Shown: positions 1 to 11,859 of the stretch, one piece after another
Layout: every line of letters begins with the position of its first letter
Numbering within the stretch: position 1 is the first letter of the stretch
NCBI GenBank assembly: GCA_025201375.1
Contig: JAIWZP010000032.1
Location: forward strand, 186,001 to 250,000
DNA length: 64,000 nucleotides
Direction of reading: 5' to 3'
DNA from: Gongronella butleri
Taxonomy: Eukaryota; Mucoromycota; Mucoromycetes; Mucorales; Cunninghamellaceae
The notes under the pieces: model-generated
Told to the model about the DNA's origin: nothing
The model's input: only the letters and a program-made list of their open reading frames with translations
The model's database searches: none
Translations under genes and position numbers: made by a program

Positions 1-154
1 CGCACGCGCACGCCAAAAGCACGGCAGAGTTCACAACAGGAGGCTATTTCCGGCAAAATAAGGATCCCCTGGTCACCAATCACAGCGCCGGAAGATTCTG
101 GAACCAACCAAAGTGACGAATGATGTCAACCAGTCAGCCTATGGTGTGCCAATG

Positions 155-198
155 AGCGTGCCCCACTGGGCACGCTGGGGCGCCCAATTGCGCAATTG
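155..198. promoter_or_regulatory. Two strong dyad-symmetry sites upstream of the kinase TATA box
   Basis: Positions 155-163 and 168-176 form a perfect 9-bp inverted repeat (AGCGTGCCC / GGGCACGCT) around a 4-base spacer. Positions 185-198 are a perfect 14-bp palindrome, CAATTGCGCAATTG. Both lie 30-75 bp upstream of a TATA box and may be protein-binding sites for the kinase promoter. The symmetry is seen directly; the function is inferred. Confidence 0.4.
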
Positions 199-228
199 AC
201 TCACCATTGCCTAATATGGGCCCCTGGG

Positions 229-236
229 TATAAATA
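229..236 (+). promoter_or_regulatory. TATA box of the kinase gene
   Basis: TATAAATA occurs about 455 bp before the kinase start codon. It is followed by a long C/T-rich stretch with a (CA)n run at about 570-595, which would be the 5' leader. No ORF lies between it and the kinase. Confidence 0.45.
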
Positions 237-690
237 ACGCTAGGGCCCCTCGCTTTTCGTTGCCTCTTCTTCTTGTATCTTCCTTGTTCATACACAACTC
301 TTGCTTTTTCTTTAAATCCTTTCTTTACCCTTCTGCCTCTTTTTCCCTTTTTGTCATTGATCATTGATTGACCATGTCTTTCTAAGCTTTTGCTTCCCCC
401 CTCCCTTTTTTTGTTAACATGTTATGAAGATTGAATTGTTTGTTTAACAACAACACCCCCTCTTTACCCAAGAATAGCCCCCTCTTGCTTATCACGGTCG
501 ACGACCCTCCTCTCATCAGTATGACCCTCTAGTATTGCGCACAATTTATTGCATACAGCTCCAAAGAACACACACACACACACACACAACACACATCCAT
601 CCACAAACGCATACCAATTTGTTTGAATCCCTATTTTTTTTTGTTCCACACTTTGTCCCAAAAGCTACTCCCCCTATTTTTACGTTCACA

Positions 691-1896
691 ATGACTGATT
701 ATTGGACTGAACTCTCTGAATTGTTGATTGATCAAACCGTGGGTGACTATCAATTCGTCGAAGACCTTGGCCACGGGTCTTATGGCGGCCTTTTCCTTGG
801 ACAATCGACCAAGGACAAATCGTACGTGGCCATCAAGGTGCTGAACAAGACCGGCTTGAACGAAGATCAGCGCGAGCTGCAGCAGGCGGAGATCGACATT
901 CAATCGTCTTTGCGCCATCCGTCTCTTTTGGCTCTCCACTCGGTGATGGAAGACGAGACGTACATTTACATGATCATGGAATTGTGCGACCAGGGCGACC
1001 TGTTCGATTATGTGATCCGCGAGCAGCAGCGCCACCCGTACGCGCCCGCCGCCACCGCCAAGGCCATGTTCATGCAGATTCTCGAGGGCGTTGCCGCCAT
1101 GCACCGCCAAGGCGTGTACCACCGCGACATCAAGCTCGAGAACATCCTTCTCAAGACCAGCGATGACAGCGACGATGCCGAATCGATTGTGGCCAAGGTG
1201 GCCGACTTTGGTCTTGCCACTCGCGATCGTTTTTCCATGGAATTCGGCTACGGTTCTGCCTCATACCTTGCGCCCGAGCACTACGACGATGCCAATGACG
1301 ACGACGACGCGATTGTTGCTGCTGATGATGTCAAGCCATACGACACGGCTGCTGCCGACGTGTGGTCGCTCGGTGTGCTGCTCATTGCGCTCATGTTTGG
1401 CCGCAATCCCTGGCAGGAGGCCAACAGCATGGACGCCGCCTTTGCTGAATACAAGCGCAACCCTAGCATGATCAAATCGCACCTGTTCCCCGACATGGCC
1501 ATGGAGCTCGCCACCTTTTTGCAGCGCCACGTGCTCACTGTCGATCCCGCCCAGCGTTTGCCCGTCCAGCAAGTCTTGACGCGCTTCGCAGGCATCCGCC
1601 ACTTGTACGCCGCTTCCGAGAACGCCATGCTGCCTGTCGACATCCCTGCCAAGCCCGAGGCTGCCGCCGATGCCAAGCCCCGCTACGACTCGGCCTTCTT
1701 CTCGGCCGACACTGGTCTTCACGGCATGTCCTGGTCTGACATGGTCGAGGAGGACCAAACCATCGACATCATGGACGTCGACGATGCCGCCTCTAACAGC
1801 ACCCTCAGCAGCGTCTCGGAGCAATCGTCGTACGATGACGAGGACGACACAGACATGTTTGTACATACCGACGAAAAAGAATCGTGGTGGCTGTAA
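691..1896 (+). CDS. Ran1/Sks1/Vhs1-like serine/threonine protein kinase
   Basis: A 401-aa single-exon protein kinase. Visible motifs are the glycine loop LGHGSYGGLFLG, the ATP lysine in VAIKVL, the catalytic loop YHRDIKLENILL, DFGLAT, the activation segment GYGSASYLAPE, and DVWSLGVLL in subdomain IX. The HRD(I/L)K-ENIL, DFGLAT and (G)xGSxxYxxPE combination matches the fungal Ran1/Pat1, Sks1 and Vhs1 group, which acts in nutrient and meiotic-entry control; the exact orthologue cannot be fixed. An acidic insert (about residues 195-210) sits between APE and DVWS, and the tail after about residue 310 is acidic and Ser-rich. The frame is open back to 535, but that part encodes His-Thr repeats and a T-run and is leader; 691 is the first good ATG. 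Its 3' neighbour on the other strand is convergent. Confidence 0.88.
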   Translation: MTDYWTELSELLIDQTVGDYQFVEDLGHGSYGGLFLGQSTKDKSYVAIKVLNKTGLNEDQRELQQAEIDIQSSLRHPSLLALHSVMEDETYIYMIMELCDQGDLFDYVIREQQRHPYAPAATAKAMFMQILEGVAAMHRQGVYHRDIKLENILLKTSDDSDDAESIVAKVADFGLATRDRFSMEFGYGSASYLAPEHYDDANDDDDAIVAADDVKPYDTAAADVWSLGVLLIALMFGRNPWQEANSMDAAFAEYKRNPSMIKSHLFPDMAMELATFLQRHVLTVDPAQRLPVQQVLTRFAGIRHLYAASENAMLPVDIPAKPEAAADAKPRYDSAFFSADTGLHGMSWSDMVEEDQTIDIMDVDDAASNSTLSSVSEQSSYDDEDDTDMFVHTDEKESWWL

Positions 1897-2611
1897 TTTT
1901 TGCTTTTTGCTTCCTTTCTTTGCATCTCCCCCCTCTAGAAAAATAAAATTATTCTACTTTTTTATTCTACATGAAATTCGCTTGGAAAACTGCATCAAAA
2001 TCTCGTCTTTCTTTCCTCTTTTTCCTTTTTTTCTCATTCTTGCCAAGACCAGCTTGGCACGGATTGAATGTCCGCGTTGCCTGGCGACTCGATTTGCAGC
2101 GTCTTGGACAATGGGCATGTTTGGGTCATTTTCGCGTTTTTTTTTTATTTAAGCGATCGTGATGTGCTTGCTGGCGCTTAGCGCGCCATCTCTTCTCTGT
2201 GTGGAATGACACGGAATTGAGGCACAATGGGTCATCGACTTGGCCAACACGGACGGGCGCAGCAAAGCTGCGGCATGATATTTTTCTTTTTGATCTGAGT
2301 TTTCGCATTTCCGCAGTAGCTTGTCATTTACTTTTGTCATCCTGTGAGGGACGCATGATGAGTCTCAGCCCCTTTTCATCCATGGGCTAACTTTTTCACT
2401 TTTCTCCGGACAGAGAGCTACGAAAATCGTCCCCCACCTTTTCGTTTTTACATGGTTGAGCCAATTCGCGACAATGGGCAGAGATGGGATCTTCAAACTT
2501 TGCGTCGCGCGTTTCAATGGCTATGGCCGATAGCTGGTTCAAACTTGACAGGCATAGGTTCGCTGCAGCGAAGTAATTTCGAATTTCAGCGATTTTTTTA
2601 TCTTTGGTACA

Positions 2612-2743
2612 ATGGCAAAGATCGACAGTGCGCTTGCACGTGTCGAGCGCACCGCAAATGTTCTGAGACTCCTTCGCGATGCAAGCCTGCTGTGCATTAA
2701 AACTGACGATAAGCTGTGGCACTGTAGAGAATATCGCAATTGA
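2612..2743 (+). CDS. Possible small ORF, 43 aa
   Basis: An ATG-started 43-codon frame in the 1.9-kb gap between the kinase and the convergent LAM gene. The product is charged and looks amphipathic helical in its first half (MAKIDSALARVERTANVLRL). No family was recognised. A frame this short is expected by chance, so this is a weak call. The rest of 1897-2860 shows no gene. Confidence 0.15.
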   Translation: MAKIDSALARVERTANVLRLLRDASLLCIKTDDKLWHCREYRN

Positions 2744-2859
2744 ACTGTTTTTATTGTTTTATGGACGTTTGTCAATGAATCGACAATCTACAAGCTAATG
2801 GACTCGTTGACCATGAAGTTCCATCCTCTCTCGTTCAAATAAGCCCGCCCTCGCTGTTT

Positions 2860-3680
2860 TGCGGCAGCTAGATGGCACACAAACACGAATTTCGAAAATG
2901 GCGAATTTTCCAAGGGGTGCAGTCGAGGATTTTGAAAATGAGAAATGTAGGTCCTCAAACTGCCATGCCATTCAACCAAAAGGTAATTCCCTCACATTTA
3001 CGGACAGAAATGCAATAAAAAAAGAAGGTCCATTGTCTGGATTCCGCGCAAAACGCGAAATGCTGTAAATTTCCATGTCAAGGTAAACTCAACGATGATT
3101 AGCCGCAGCGCCTTGTAACTTGTATCATCAGAAGGAGCCTTTCTTGACGCGTACGTGGACATTAGTGATCAATGAAAAAAGTGATCTTTTGGCGTCTTTG
3201 ACACGGTTTGAACATCATATACAATTTTCGACGCGTGTTAAAGCGCGTCAGTCGTCGTGTGGCACGCGCCGGTTCTAATCTAAACCTATTCTCATGACAT
3301 CTCTCTTGCTAAAAAGTGCATCCACGCGGCTCTATAGACGCGTTTTTCCCGTGCAATTTGCAGTTGAAGTTTAAGCTAAAATCCCGAATTGCTCGTCAAC
3401 CAGCAGGTCAACCCCACTCTTTTTTGTCATTTTTCGTGGTTTCTCCATGCAATGTATCTTGTCCGCAAGTTTGAAGGAATTCTGGAGACCTGTTTTTTCC
3501 ATTTTGGTTTGGGAGCCCGAAACGGCCAAAATTTCGATTTGCCAGTGGCGCGTCCCTGATGGCTTTGACATTTGCACAAAACATTCAACACGGGGTTTAT
3601 AGCTCGCCTTTTCAGATTGCAATGTGTTTCGCAGCGTTACAATGCCCGGTTGGCCAGCCAGAACCATTTTTTTTTTTGTT
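2860..3680. repeat. Repeat family B, 3' fragment (copy 1)
   Basis: This diverged piece aligns by eye to the right-hand part of repeat B elsewhere in the window. About 2899-3065 matches about 14650-14820, 37945-38115 and 53490-53650 (shared core TTTTCCAAGGGGTGCAGTCG). About 3310-3560 matches about 15150-15300 and 38360-38570 (shared AATTGCTCGTCAACCA and CGTGGTTTCTCCATGC-like strings). No transposase-like protein is encoded. The fragment lies between convergent genes. Confidence 0.7.
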
Positions 3681-3832
3681 AAAAAGGACTATTTAAAGAA
3701 CATCTCCAAACAAACTTGTTTAAATAGCTCGTGCTTCTATGATATGATGATGTGCGCGTCAAGCGAAAGAGAGGGAGCAAGAAGCAGAGAGATTTAATGA
3801 AGGAAATTTCAGAATATTTACAAAATTTTGAT

Positions 3833-6702
3833 TCAATTGGTGATTTCTTGGAGCAAGCGCTGGCGCTGGAGCTTGACGAGATGTGTGATTTGATCGACGC
3901 TCTGTTCGACGCGGAACATCTTCTTTTCTAGCTCGAGAACTTGGACGGGGGCGGCGTACGGCTGGTATCTAGCAAAATCCATGGGTTGGTGCTGTGTCAC
4001 GGGTGGTTCTGGATCGCGCTCGTCGAGCCATTGCCAGATGGACGCGACCTGATCGTGGTGGGTGACGCGCCACGCGTCCAGTGACGAGGCATTGGACGTG
4101 GCGAGGTGCGCGGAGCGCAATTGGTGGCCGAGGCTGGACATTTTGAGTGCAATGTAGCAATTGGTGAGCACAATGGCGATCATGCAAAGCACGGTGCAGC
4201 TGGCAAGCGACAAAGGCTGCTCGTAGATGCCACGGACGAGTGCAATGCCTTGGGCGACGAGCTGATCCATCAGGCCCGCAAGTCCTTGCTGGACGGCACT
4301 GTTTTCTTTGCCAGCGTCGACCTGGTGTTGGTGATGATGGCCATGGTGCTTGCGCTTGCCGTGGCGCTTGCGTCGCGTCGTGGTCGCGTTCTCTGACCGA
4401 TTCATGTGCAACGACACCGTGTACTTGCGGATGGCCATGTCCAATCCCTTGTAATAGTTGATCTGCCCGTCAATCGATGCTTTTTCAATCGTGGCTACAC
4501 ACAAAAAAAAGAGATAGGATGAGCAATCACGTCTCTGTGTCTCCTCTCTCTCTCATTTTTTTTTGGGGGGGAGGGCTTACACTTCAGCCAGGAGGTCTTT
4601 GAAAACGAGACAAGAACAGTGACGACAATGCGCGTCATGCCCTTTTCGGCCTTTGTGGTGCACACGCGCGTTTTCACACAAAACGAGCTCCCAGATGGCA
4701 CGTCGGGCGTCTGCGTGGTGGTTTGCTGCGTGATGGAGCTCTGGAGATCGAGATGCGTGATTTCTTCTTTGAGAATGCACTTTGTCGACTTTGGCCCAAT
4801 GGCGCCCCCGAGATATTTTGTGTACGAAACGTCGCGCACCAGTGGCACATCCTCGCTCTTTTGCCAAGCGCCAATTTGCACATCTGAGTCACGTAAAAAG
4901 AAAAAAAGAAAAGAAAGTCAGCCAAACAACCTCTAAAAATAGCACCTTTGCGTCTTTTTTTTTTTTTTTTGAGAGAGAGAGAGAAGGTGAACGTACCTGA
5001 GCACTTTTCGACGTCAACGAGGTACTTTTTGATAAAGTCGGTGTGGTAAAGCAGCTGGTATAATGTTTCCATTGAGCAATTGTAAGTTTGGTCCATGACG
5101 ACATGTGGGTAATGTGATTCGCACTGGCATTGAGTCGAAGCGGAGGATCGTGACGCGGTGGACTGGGCGATTTGTGCAGCACCTGCAGTTGGCACGGTAG
5201 TGGCCATTGCTGAGGAGGCCTGCAGGCCCTGAGAGGGCGAGGAGGCCGATGAAATGGCTTGTGGCGGTGGCGATGCAGGGGCAATGCCTTCTGTGGATGG
5301 CCGAGGACCTGCCTCAGACATGGCACGGCGGCGACTGGCGGCAGCCGCCCTGTCTTCTTCGGTGATGGGCAGATGCCTTGGCACGGGCAGCGATGCAAGA
5401 GAATTTTGGCGTTCTGCGTGTTCCCAAAATAAAAATAAAAATAAGAAAATAAGAAAAAAATGAGGTGAGACGGGCGCATTGATCACTCGTGCAAGGTCGG
5501 TCCTAAAAAAGCAAATCAGAATGAGTCTTGTGTTACCTTGATCATGGGGCGAGACCGACACGACTTTATGATGCATTGGCTTCATGAGCAAGTCTTCGTC
5601 GAGTTCAGGGTCGTCGTAGAGCAAGGCACGCTCGTCGACAGCAGTTGCCGCGTCCATAGTCACCATGGGTACACGCATGTCCATGGCGGTGGCCGTGGCA
5701 ATGTCGCTGTGTCCATGCACCGTGTCCACTTTGACGTCCACGGGATCAACGTATTGTTTCCAAAGATCAACAAGCTGGTCATACGCATGCTCTCGAGACA
5801 AAAAGGAGGCGAAGAAATGCTAGAATCAAAAAAGAAAATGGCAATCAAGGCGCGTGTGTGTCCATGTCAGTAAGAATTGCAGCTTGAGCCCTGTTTGTCC
5901 TGCTCCTTTTTGCCCCCCCCCCTCCCCTCACTCCCTTGCCTCTTTCTTGCCCCCCCCCGCCCCTGTTGCTTGCCCCTTGTCTCTCCCCCTTTTCTCTTTT
6001 GTTGCATGCTTGTACCTTGGATTGACGAGTGGTGATCTGAATGGCATTGGGAATGATGATGGCCGTGGTTTTCCGCTCAATTTCCAGAATATCTGTGTAC
6101 GCAATGACAACCTATTAATAAAGAATGCGCGAGAAAACGGGTAAACGGGGCGTGTTTCGGCGTCAAAATTGGATCATGCACGGCCTTACATTGGTGACCC
6201 AGCCAAAGATGTTGGCATTGAAACAAATATGACGCTGCGAAACGTAGAGCCGGCCTTGCAGGAGAATGTCCTTTTGCAATGCGCATCCATAGTCTATTTC
6301 AAAGAGAGAGAGAGAGAAAAAAAAACGGGTCAATCCGCGGGCATTGGGGTTCCTTTTTTTTTGATTTTTACTACCTTCAATGAGGCTATCGTCAGTGGGT
6401 ATGCTTTTGAATATGGCGTGGAACTCCTTGTTGCGTTTTTCGTTGGCCAGGGAGCTGTCGGCGTCGCCCAGGGGCACGACCGAGTCAATTGAGCGGCGGC
6501 GCGACTGTTTTCGCTTAAAAGACTTGAGGGTCAGACTGGGTTGTGACCGCTGGCCCGTGTTCTTGCTGTTGGTCGTGGATGAGCTTGAGCTGCGCGACCG
6601 AGGCACGTTCAGCAGTGGTGGCAAGCTGGACGTGCTGGTGTTGGTAAGCGACTCCTGCAGCGTGGACTGGCTGTTATTCTGGTGAGAAGGATAAGGAGTC
6701 AT
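3833..6702 (-). CDS. GRAM-VASt membrane protein (LAM/Ysp2/GRAMD1-type sterol transfer protein)
   Basis: Exons (minus strand): 6702-6375, 6293-6190, 6111-6016, 5819-5537, 5413-4997, 4883-4581, 4494-3833. Together they give 730 aa with every junction in frame. The family moves sterol between ER and plasma membrane at contact sites. A Ser-rich N-terminus is followed by a GRAM domain (about 98-200), with FHAIFKSIPTDDSLIEDYGC, GRLYVSQRHICFNANIFGWVTN and EIERKTTAIIIPNAIQITT, then FASFLSREHAYD. After a Ser/Pro linker comes a VASt domain (from about 382: SMETLYQLLYHTDFIKKYL) and one membrane segment at about 606-627 (SCTVLCMIAIVLTNCYIAL) preceded by a basic/His-rich stretch. The length resembles short, single-VASt members such as animal GRAMD1. 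A C-terminal coiled-coil-like tail follows the membrane segment. Confidence 0.9.
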
Positions 6703-7347
6703 GGCGAACGCAACACCTTGGGTGTATAAAAAAAAAAAAAAGTAAAAGAGAAAAGAAAGAAGGAAATCACAATGGACTGATCCAAAAATAGCCTTTTTTT
6801 TCATATGGTCCTGCGAATTGGCCCAATTTATTTGGATCGCCAAGACGGGCAGACAGTCCACTCTAGGATGCACTACTTCAAATGCCCACCTGATCCATCA
6901 CTACGCTTGGATTCCATCAACAAACAACCAGATTGGTCCCATGCGTGCGTCATGGTCCCTTTAGATTCGTTGTAGCGCATTTTCGTGCGCGTCATGATGG
7001 AAGCGGTCACCCTAAAAAGGCAATCCTCGGCCACCGCGCTACGGCCGTGCTCGTCATCATCCTAGACGAACATGGACTAGAGCGCCAGTTGACCCTTGAT
7101 ACACTAGATAAAATCGTAAAATCAGCATCATCGGCGATCACTAGCCTCCGCAAATCACCATGACCATACCATGGTGATCCTTGTCTGCCAGACATGGCGC
7201 TCCAAGGTTCAATGGAGTGAGACAAAGGAAAAAAGGGAAAAAATGAGCGGCGGGCGCCCTTTTTCGCCCTTTTTCGCCCATTGTCGGCGGCTACGCCTTC
7301 CCTCTTTCTTTTTTTCGCCTTTTTTTCCTCCCTCGTTCCTTGTCAGC

Positions 7348-8521
7348 ATGGCCGCCAACTACTGGGCGTCGACACAAAAGTAACGCAACACCACTAAAAA
7401 ATGATTTTTTTGTTGTTTTTTTACATTTTTTTTTTTTCTCTTTTTCATAGGAACCACTGGGTTCTCGACCGCCACACTCTCACGCAGAGCCGAGACCTTG
7501 ACCTAAAGTTTGCCTCGGAGACCGACTACATCAAGCTCAAAATCTGGTTTTGCCACTGTAAGCGCGTGAAAATACGTGTTTATGAAGCGTGTGTGCTGAC
7601 GGACGCGCGTTTTTTTGTCCTTTTTCTTGCGCCAGTGATTCAAAAGCTCGCCAAACGACTGCAGCTAAAGCAGCAAGTTGTTGCCACCGCTTTTGTTTAC
7701 TTTAAACGCTTTTATACAAAGTAGGTTTCCCGCATTGGATCGAATTTTGGTGCCATTGACGTGATCTGACCTCATGTTTGCGCTTTTTTCTCTCTTTTTT
7801 TTATCGCTTTTAGAAACGCATTGCGTACGACCGATCCGCTGCTGGTGCTCGTCACCTGCGTATACCTTGCGACAAAGATCGAGGAGTGCCCTGTGCATAT
7901 CAAGATGGTGACACAAGAAGCGAAGCACGCCTTTCATGGTAAAATGAGCGACCCAGCATGCATGAATTGGCCCCGTTGACATTGCTTTCGACCAAGAATG
8001 ACTCATGTCTCGCCCCTACTTTCTTTTTTTTTATTCTTTTTCGTCGTTTTGCAGCCGAGTTTGGCGGCTTTCCGTACGACAGCTCCAAAGTGGCCGAATT
8101 TGAGTTTTACCTGCTGGAGGAGCTCGAGTTTTATTTGATTGTGTGGCATCCATACCGGTCACTTGTGCAGATTTGCCAGGAGCTTGGCATGAAGGAACAA
8201 GGTTTACAATTTGCATGGTTCATTGTCAATGACTCGTTCCGCACGGACGTGTGCCTTCTTTATCCACCGCACATGATCGCGCTCGCGGCGCTGTATATGA
8301 CCGTGGTGCTGCAGCACGCCGAATTCACGCCGGGCTCCGTCGGCGAGCGCACCGACATGAGTCAATGGTTCGCCGACTTGAATGTCGAAGTCGAGACGCT
8401 CGTGGAAATCACCCAGGACATCCTGTCCATCTACGAGGTGTGGGCCGACTGGAAGGAGGACAAAATGATGTCGCTGTGGAAAGAATTCAGGGCGAAACAA
8501 AGCGACGAGCCAAGCCAATAG
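7348..8521 (+). CDS. SSN8: Cyclin C, Mediator CDK8-module cyclin
   Basis: Exons: 7348-7379, 7451-7557, 7636-7720, 7814-7938, 8055-8521; 271 aa, all in frame. The product is the cyclin partner of Cdk8/Srb10 in the Mediator kinase module. It begins MAANYWASTQKNHWVLDR, the usual N-terminus of cyclin C (yeast Ssn8/Srb11, human CCNC). Two cyclin folds follow: VVATAFVYFKRFYTKNALR with VTCVYLATKIEE in the first, and EFYLLEELEFYLIVWHPYR with PPHMIALAALYMT in the second. The length equals the family norm (about 283 in human). Exon 1 carries only 11 codons, so single-frame ORF searches miss the true start. The next gene, aspartokinase, starts 309 bp downstream on the same strand. Confidence 0.93.
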
Positions 8522-8830
8522 GAGCAAAAGTGACATCAAATCTGATCTCCAATCGATTGGCCAAGATTGCATGCCTGCAAGTCTTGACTCATTTCCCAAA
8601 ATCCGCATACCCTTTTTTTTCCATTATTTTTTTTTCTTTTTTTTTTCCCTTTTGCTTTTTATCTTGCTGCCTGCTCCTTTTGTGTGCAATTCCCCCTCTC
8701 TCTTTTCGCTCTCATTCCTTTCTTTCTCTTATCACGGCTTTTTCCACGGCCCCCATTGTTGATATAGTATATAAAGCCATCTAGATTTTTTTATTTATCG
8801 TGCACCATCACCCATTCAACCTTTTTCATC

Positions 8831-10674
8831 ATGCCAGCCTCTGAAATTCGCTATAGCAATCGCCCCAACCTGCCATGGGTGGTGCAAAAGTTTGGTGGCA
8901 CCAGCGTGGGCAAGTTTCTGGACAACATTGCCAACCAGGTCGTCAAGTAAGTCAAGAAAATGAGCGGATCATGCATTTTTTTTTTTTGAAAACAGGGCTG
9001 ACTTTTTTTTTTCCAGAGAATATGTCAAGCAAAACCGCCTTGTGGTGGTGTGCTCCGCTCGAAGCGGCCAGAACAAACAGAATGGCACGACAAATCGCCT
9101 CATCCGCGCGGCGGCACTTGCCATGAAGCCTGGTTGTGACGAATATCTCAGCGTGCTCAAGGACATCCTTGAGGATCACATCGAGTCGGCCAGGGAATTG
9201 GTCCGCGACGAAGCCATCCTGAAGCGCCTTCTTTCGGACATTGAGCACGACTGCGCCAAACTAAAGTCCTTTTTGGAGGCTGCGCAAATCATCAACGAGA
9301 TCTCCCCTCGCTCAAGAGACATCATCATTGGCGCCGGCGAAAAGCTGTCGTGTCGCATTGTCGCGGCCGTCCTGCAGGACAGAGTAAGCTTTTTTTTTTT
9401 TTTTTGTGATTATCACGGGGAACGAGGAGAAAGAGACAACAAGGGTTTAATGGCGTGTATGGGAAGCGTGCAATTCTTGTTGATTTACACAGGACAACAC
9501 GCTGATTTTTTAACCAATTTGTCCATTTTTAGGATATCGATGCCGAGTTTGTATCACTGGACAACATCATTGACCGCGACTTTGAGGTGCTGGACCAGTC
9601 GTTTTATGATTATCTTGCGCAGCGCATGGCCCAAGCGGTTGAAAAGTGTGGCGACAAGGTCCCTGTGGTCACAGGTACAAACCCAAAAAAAAAAAAAAAG
9701 AAGACCAGGCGGGGTCATGCAGACTTCTTATTTGTTTTTTGTATTTTTGTGACACTTTAGGCTTTTTTGGCATTGTCCCTGGCAGTCTGCTGAACACGGT
9801 GGGTCGTGGTTACACAGATCTGTGTGCGGCATTGACGGCCGTTGGCTTGGGTGCCGAGGAATTGCAGATCTGGAAGGAAGTCGATGGCATCTTTACGGCG
9901 GATCCACGCAAGGTCAAGGCTGCACGCCTGCTACCGATCATCACACCCGAGGAAGCCGCCGAATTGACGTACTACGGCTCCGAGGTCATCCATCCGTTCA
10001 CCATGGAGCAGGTCATCCGCTCGCATATACCTATTCGCATCAAGAACGTCGAAAACCCGCGCGGTCCTGGCACCGTCGTCTTCCCCACGGACATTGTCAG
10101 CAAGGACGGCACCGCCACGCCTCCCCACTCACCCAAAGTGCTCGCCGAGAATGGCTACTCGCTCGATTTGTCGCGAAAGTACCCGACCGCTGTCACCATC
10201 AAGGACGGCGTCATCGTCCTCAACGTGCACTCCAATCGCAAGAGCGTCAGCCACGGCTTTTTTGCAAAGATCTTCTCCACGCTTGACCGCTACGGGATCG
10301 TGGTGGACCTCATCAGTACCTCCGAGGTCCACGTGTCCATGGCGCTTGGCGTCGACTCGTCTGACAAGGATCTCGAGCGGGTCATCCAGGACCTGCGCGC
10401 CGTCGGCGAGGTCGATGTGCTCAAAAACATGGCCATTCTATCCCTCGTCGGCAAGCAGATGAAGAACATGGTTGGTATTGCCGGCATGATGTTCACCACC
10501 CTGGCGTCCGCAGGCGTCAACATTGAAATGATCTCCCAAGGCGCGTCCGAAATCAACATCTCGTGCGTCATTGAAGAGAACAGTGCCATCAAGGCCATGA
10601 ACGTCATCCACGACAACCTGCTCAGCAAACAAAGCAAACTTGTCTTGCCCGCCCTCAAGGCCTCATTAGATTAA
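8831..10674 (+). CDS. HOM3: Aspartokinase (aspartate kinase)
   Basis: Exons: 8831-8946, 9017-9383, 9533-9674, 9761-10674; 512 aa, all in frame. The enzyme phosphorylates L-aspartate in the first step towards threonine, methionine and (in fungi) homoserine. The N-terminal kinase signature VVQKFGGTSVGKF is present, and VGRGYTDLCAALTAVGL and KEVDGIFTADPRKV form the active-site region. PEEAAELTYYGSEVIHP is the usual aspartokinase motif. Two ACT regulatory domains follow (about 360-430 and 440-512: GVIVLNVHSNRKSVSHGFF, MKNMVGIAGMMFTTLASAG, NIEMISQGASEINISCVI), as expected for a feedback-controlled monofunctional fungal enzyme. AATAAA-like signal at about 10687. The length is close to yeast Hom3 (527 aa). 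Confidence 0.95.
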
Positions 10675-10924
10675 ACCCAGACTACAATAAATTTCATCCT
10701 CATTCTTGCGGTGTCCATGGTTTTTTTATTCACGGTCTTGGTGCCGATGACTGTCCTTTTTTTCGTTCCTGAGCACTGTTGTTGTTGTGCCTCATGCATC
10801 ATGAACTCGGAAAAAGTTTGTGAAGACGGTGTACGTCTGGACAACAGGTTGTTCGCCTTTTGGCTTTTTTAATTTCTTATGAAAAGAAAAGCGATGAAAA
10901 ATTCACGTGGTGACGGTTGACGAT

Positions 10925-11197
10925 GATCCAAGCATGACTCACAGGGGAAAACGCGTAAACTTTGGCTCTGGTCATCGTTGGTGAACGCCAATTTCAAGAT
11001 TTCTCAAGACTGAGTGAGCCGATTTGCGAAAAAAAAAACTTGGAATCATCGTAGATTTGAGTCGAATATCCGCTGGTCTAAATTTGGAGCCACGCGGTCA
11101 CACTCATCGGGAGAAACGCGTAAAATATTATTTTGGCTCTTGGGTTGCACCCAGAAACACGAATCTCGAGATTTCTCAAGGCTGAGTGATCCGATTC

Positions 11198-11241
<44 letters not shown>

Positions 11242-11480
11242 GAATCATCGTAGTTTGAGTAGATTATCCACTGGTCTGAATTTGGCGCCAGATGGTCAGG
11301 CTCATCGAAAGGAACGCGTAATATCATATATTCTTTTGGCGCTGAGTTTTCACCACTGTACCAAACACAAATCTCGAAATTACTGTACTCGAGACTGACC
11401 GATCCGATTAGCGAAAAATATTAACACTGTTGGAGAATTAGGTCTACCATCAACTGATCCAAATTTGGGACCAGAAGAGC
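10925..11480. repeat. Three-unit diverged tandem satellite, about 170-200 bp per unit
   Basis: Successive units start near 10925, 11099 and 11296. Each runs: ACTCA(C/T)-GGGAAACGCGTAA, TTTTGGCTC, TTTC-AGATTTCTCAAG-CTGAGTGA-CCGATT-GC, an A run, TTGGAATCATCGTAG, then CTGGTCTAAATTTGG-GCCA. The A run varies from 10 to about 39 bases, which explains most of the length difference. A further scrap (CTGAGTGATCCGATCTCTG) recurs at about 11763. There is no ORF across units. A perfect inverted repeat, CAGGGGTCA-ttt-TGACCCCTG, lies just beyond at 11702-11722. Confidence 0.8.
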
Positions 11481-11859
11481 AAATTTCTGAGGAAGCGTCA
11501 ATTTCATAAGCGTATGAATATATGATACACGGGGTGAAATCATCGCCAATTGATCTCGTACGGCGGCAACGGCGGCTGAGTGCCCCGACACGTGAGTCAC
11601 CTCAGTGTCCTCAAACGAATCAGCAGCGTCCAAATAAACGCGGCACGTAAAGGCGCTTGTGGTTTGTGGCCATCGCGTCGAGTTTTCGGCGAGTTAGCCT
11701 CCAGGGGTCATTTTGACCCCTGAATTGGCCCTCAATTTATGAAAAATGCATGTTCTCAGGACTGAGTGATCCGATCTCTGAAAAAAAAAGCTTGACATTG
11801 CCGGTTTTTTTGTGTCCTGCAGCATCCTCTAGGTTCTAGCTGACTAGCTCAAATACAGT

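Noticed and set aside
535..690. N-terminal extension of the kinase reading frame
   Set aside because: It encodes His-Thr repeats from a (CA)n tract and a T run, lacks an ATG in good context, and precedes the obvious start at 691.
4674..5801. Long uninterrupted minus-strand frame across the LAM gene
   Set aside because: It reads through two introns and changes frame relative to the conserved VASt sequence. The spliced model keeps GRAM and VASt motifs in frame.
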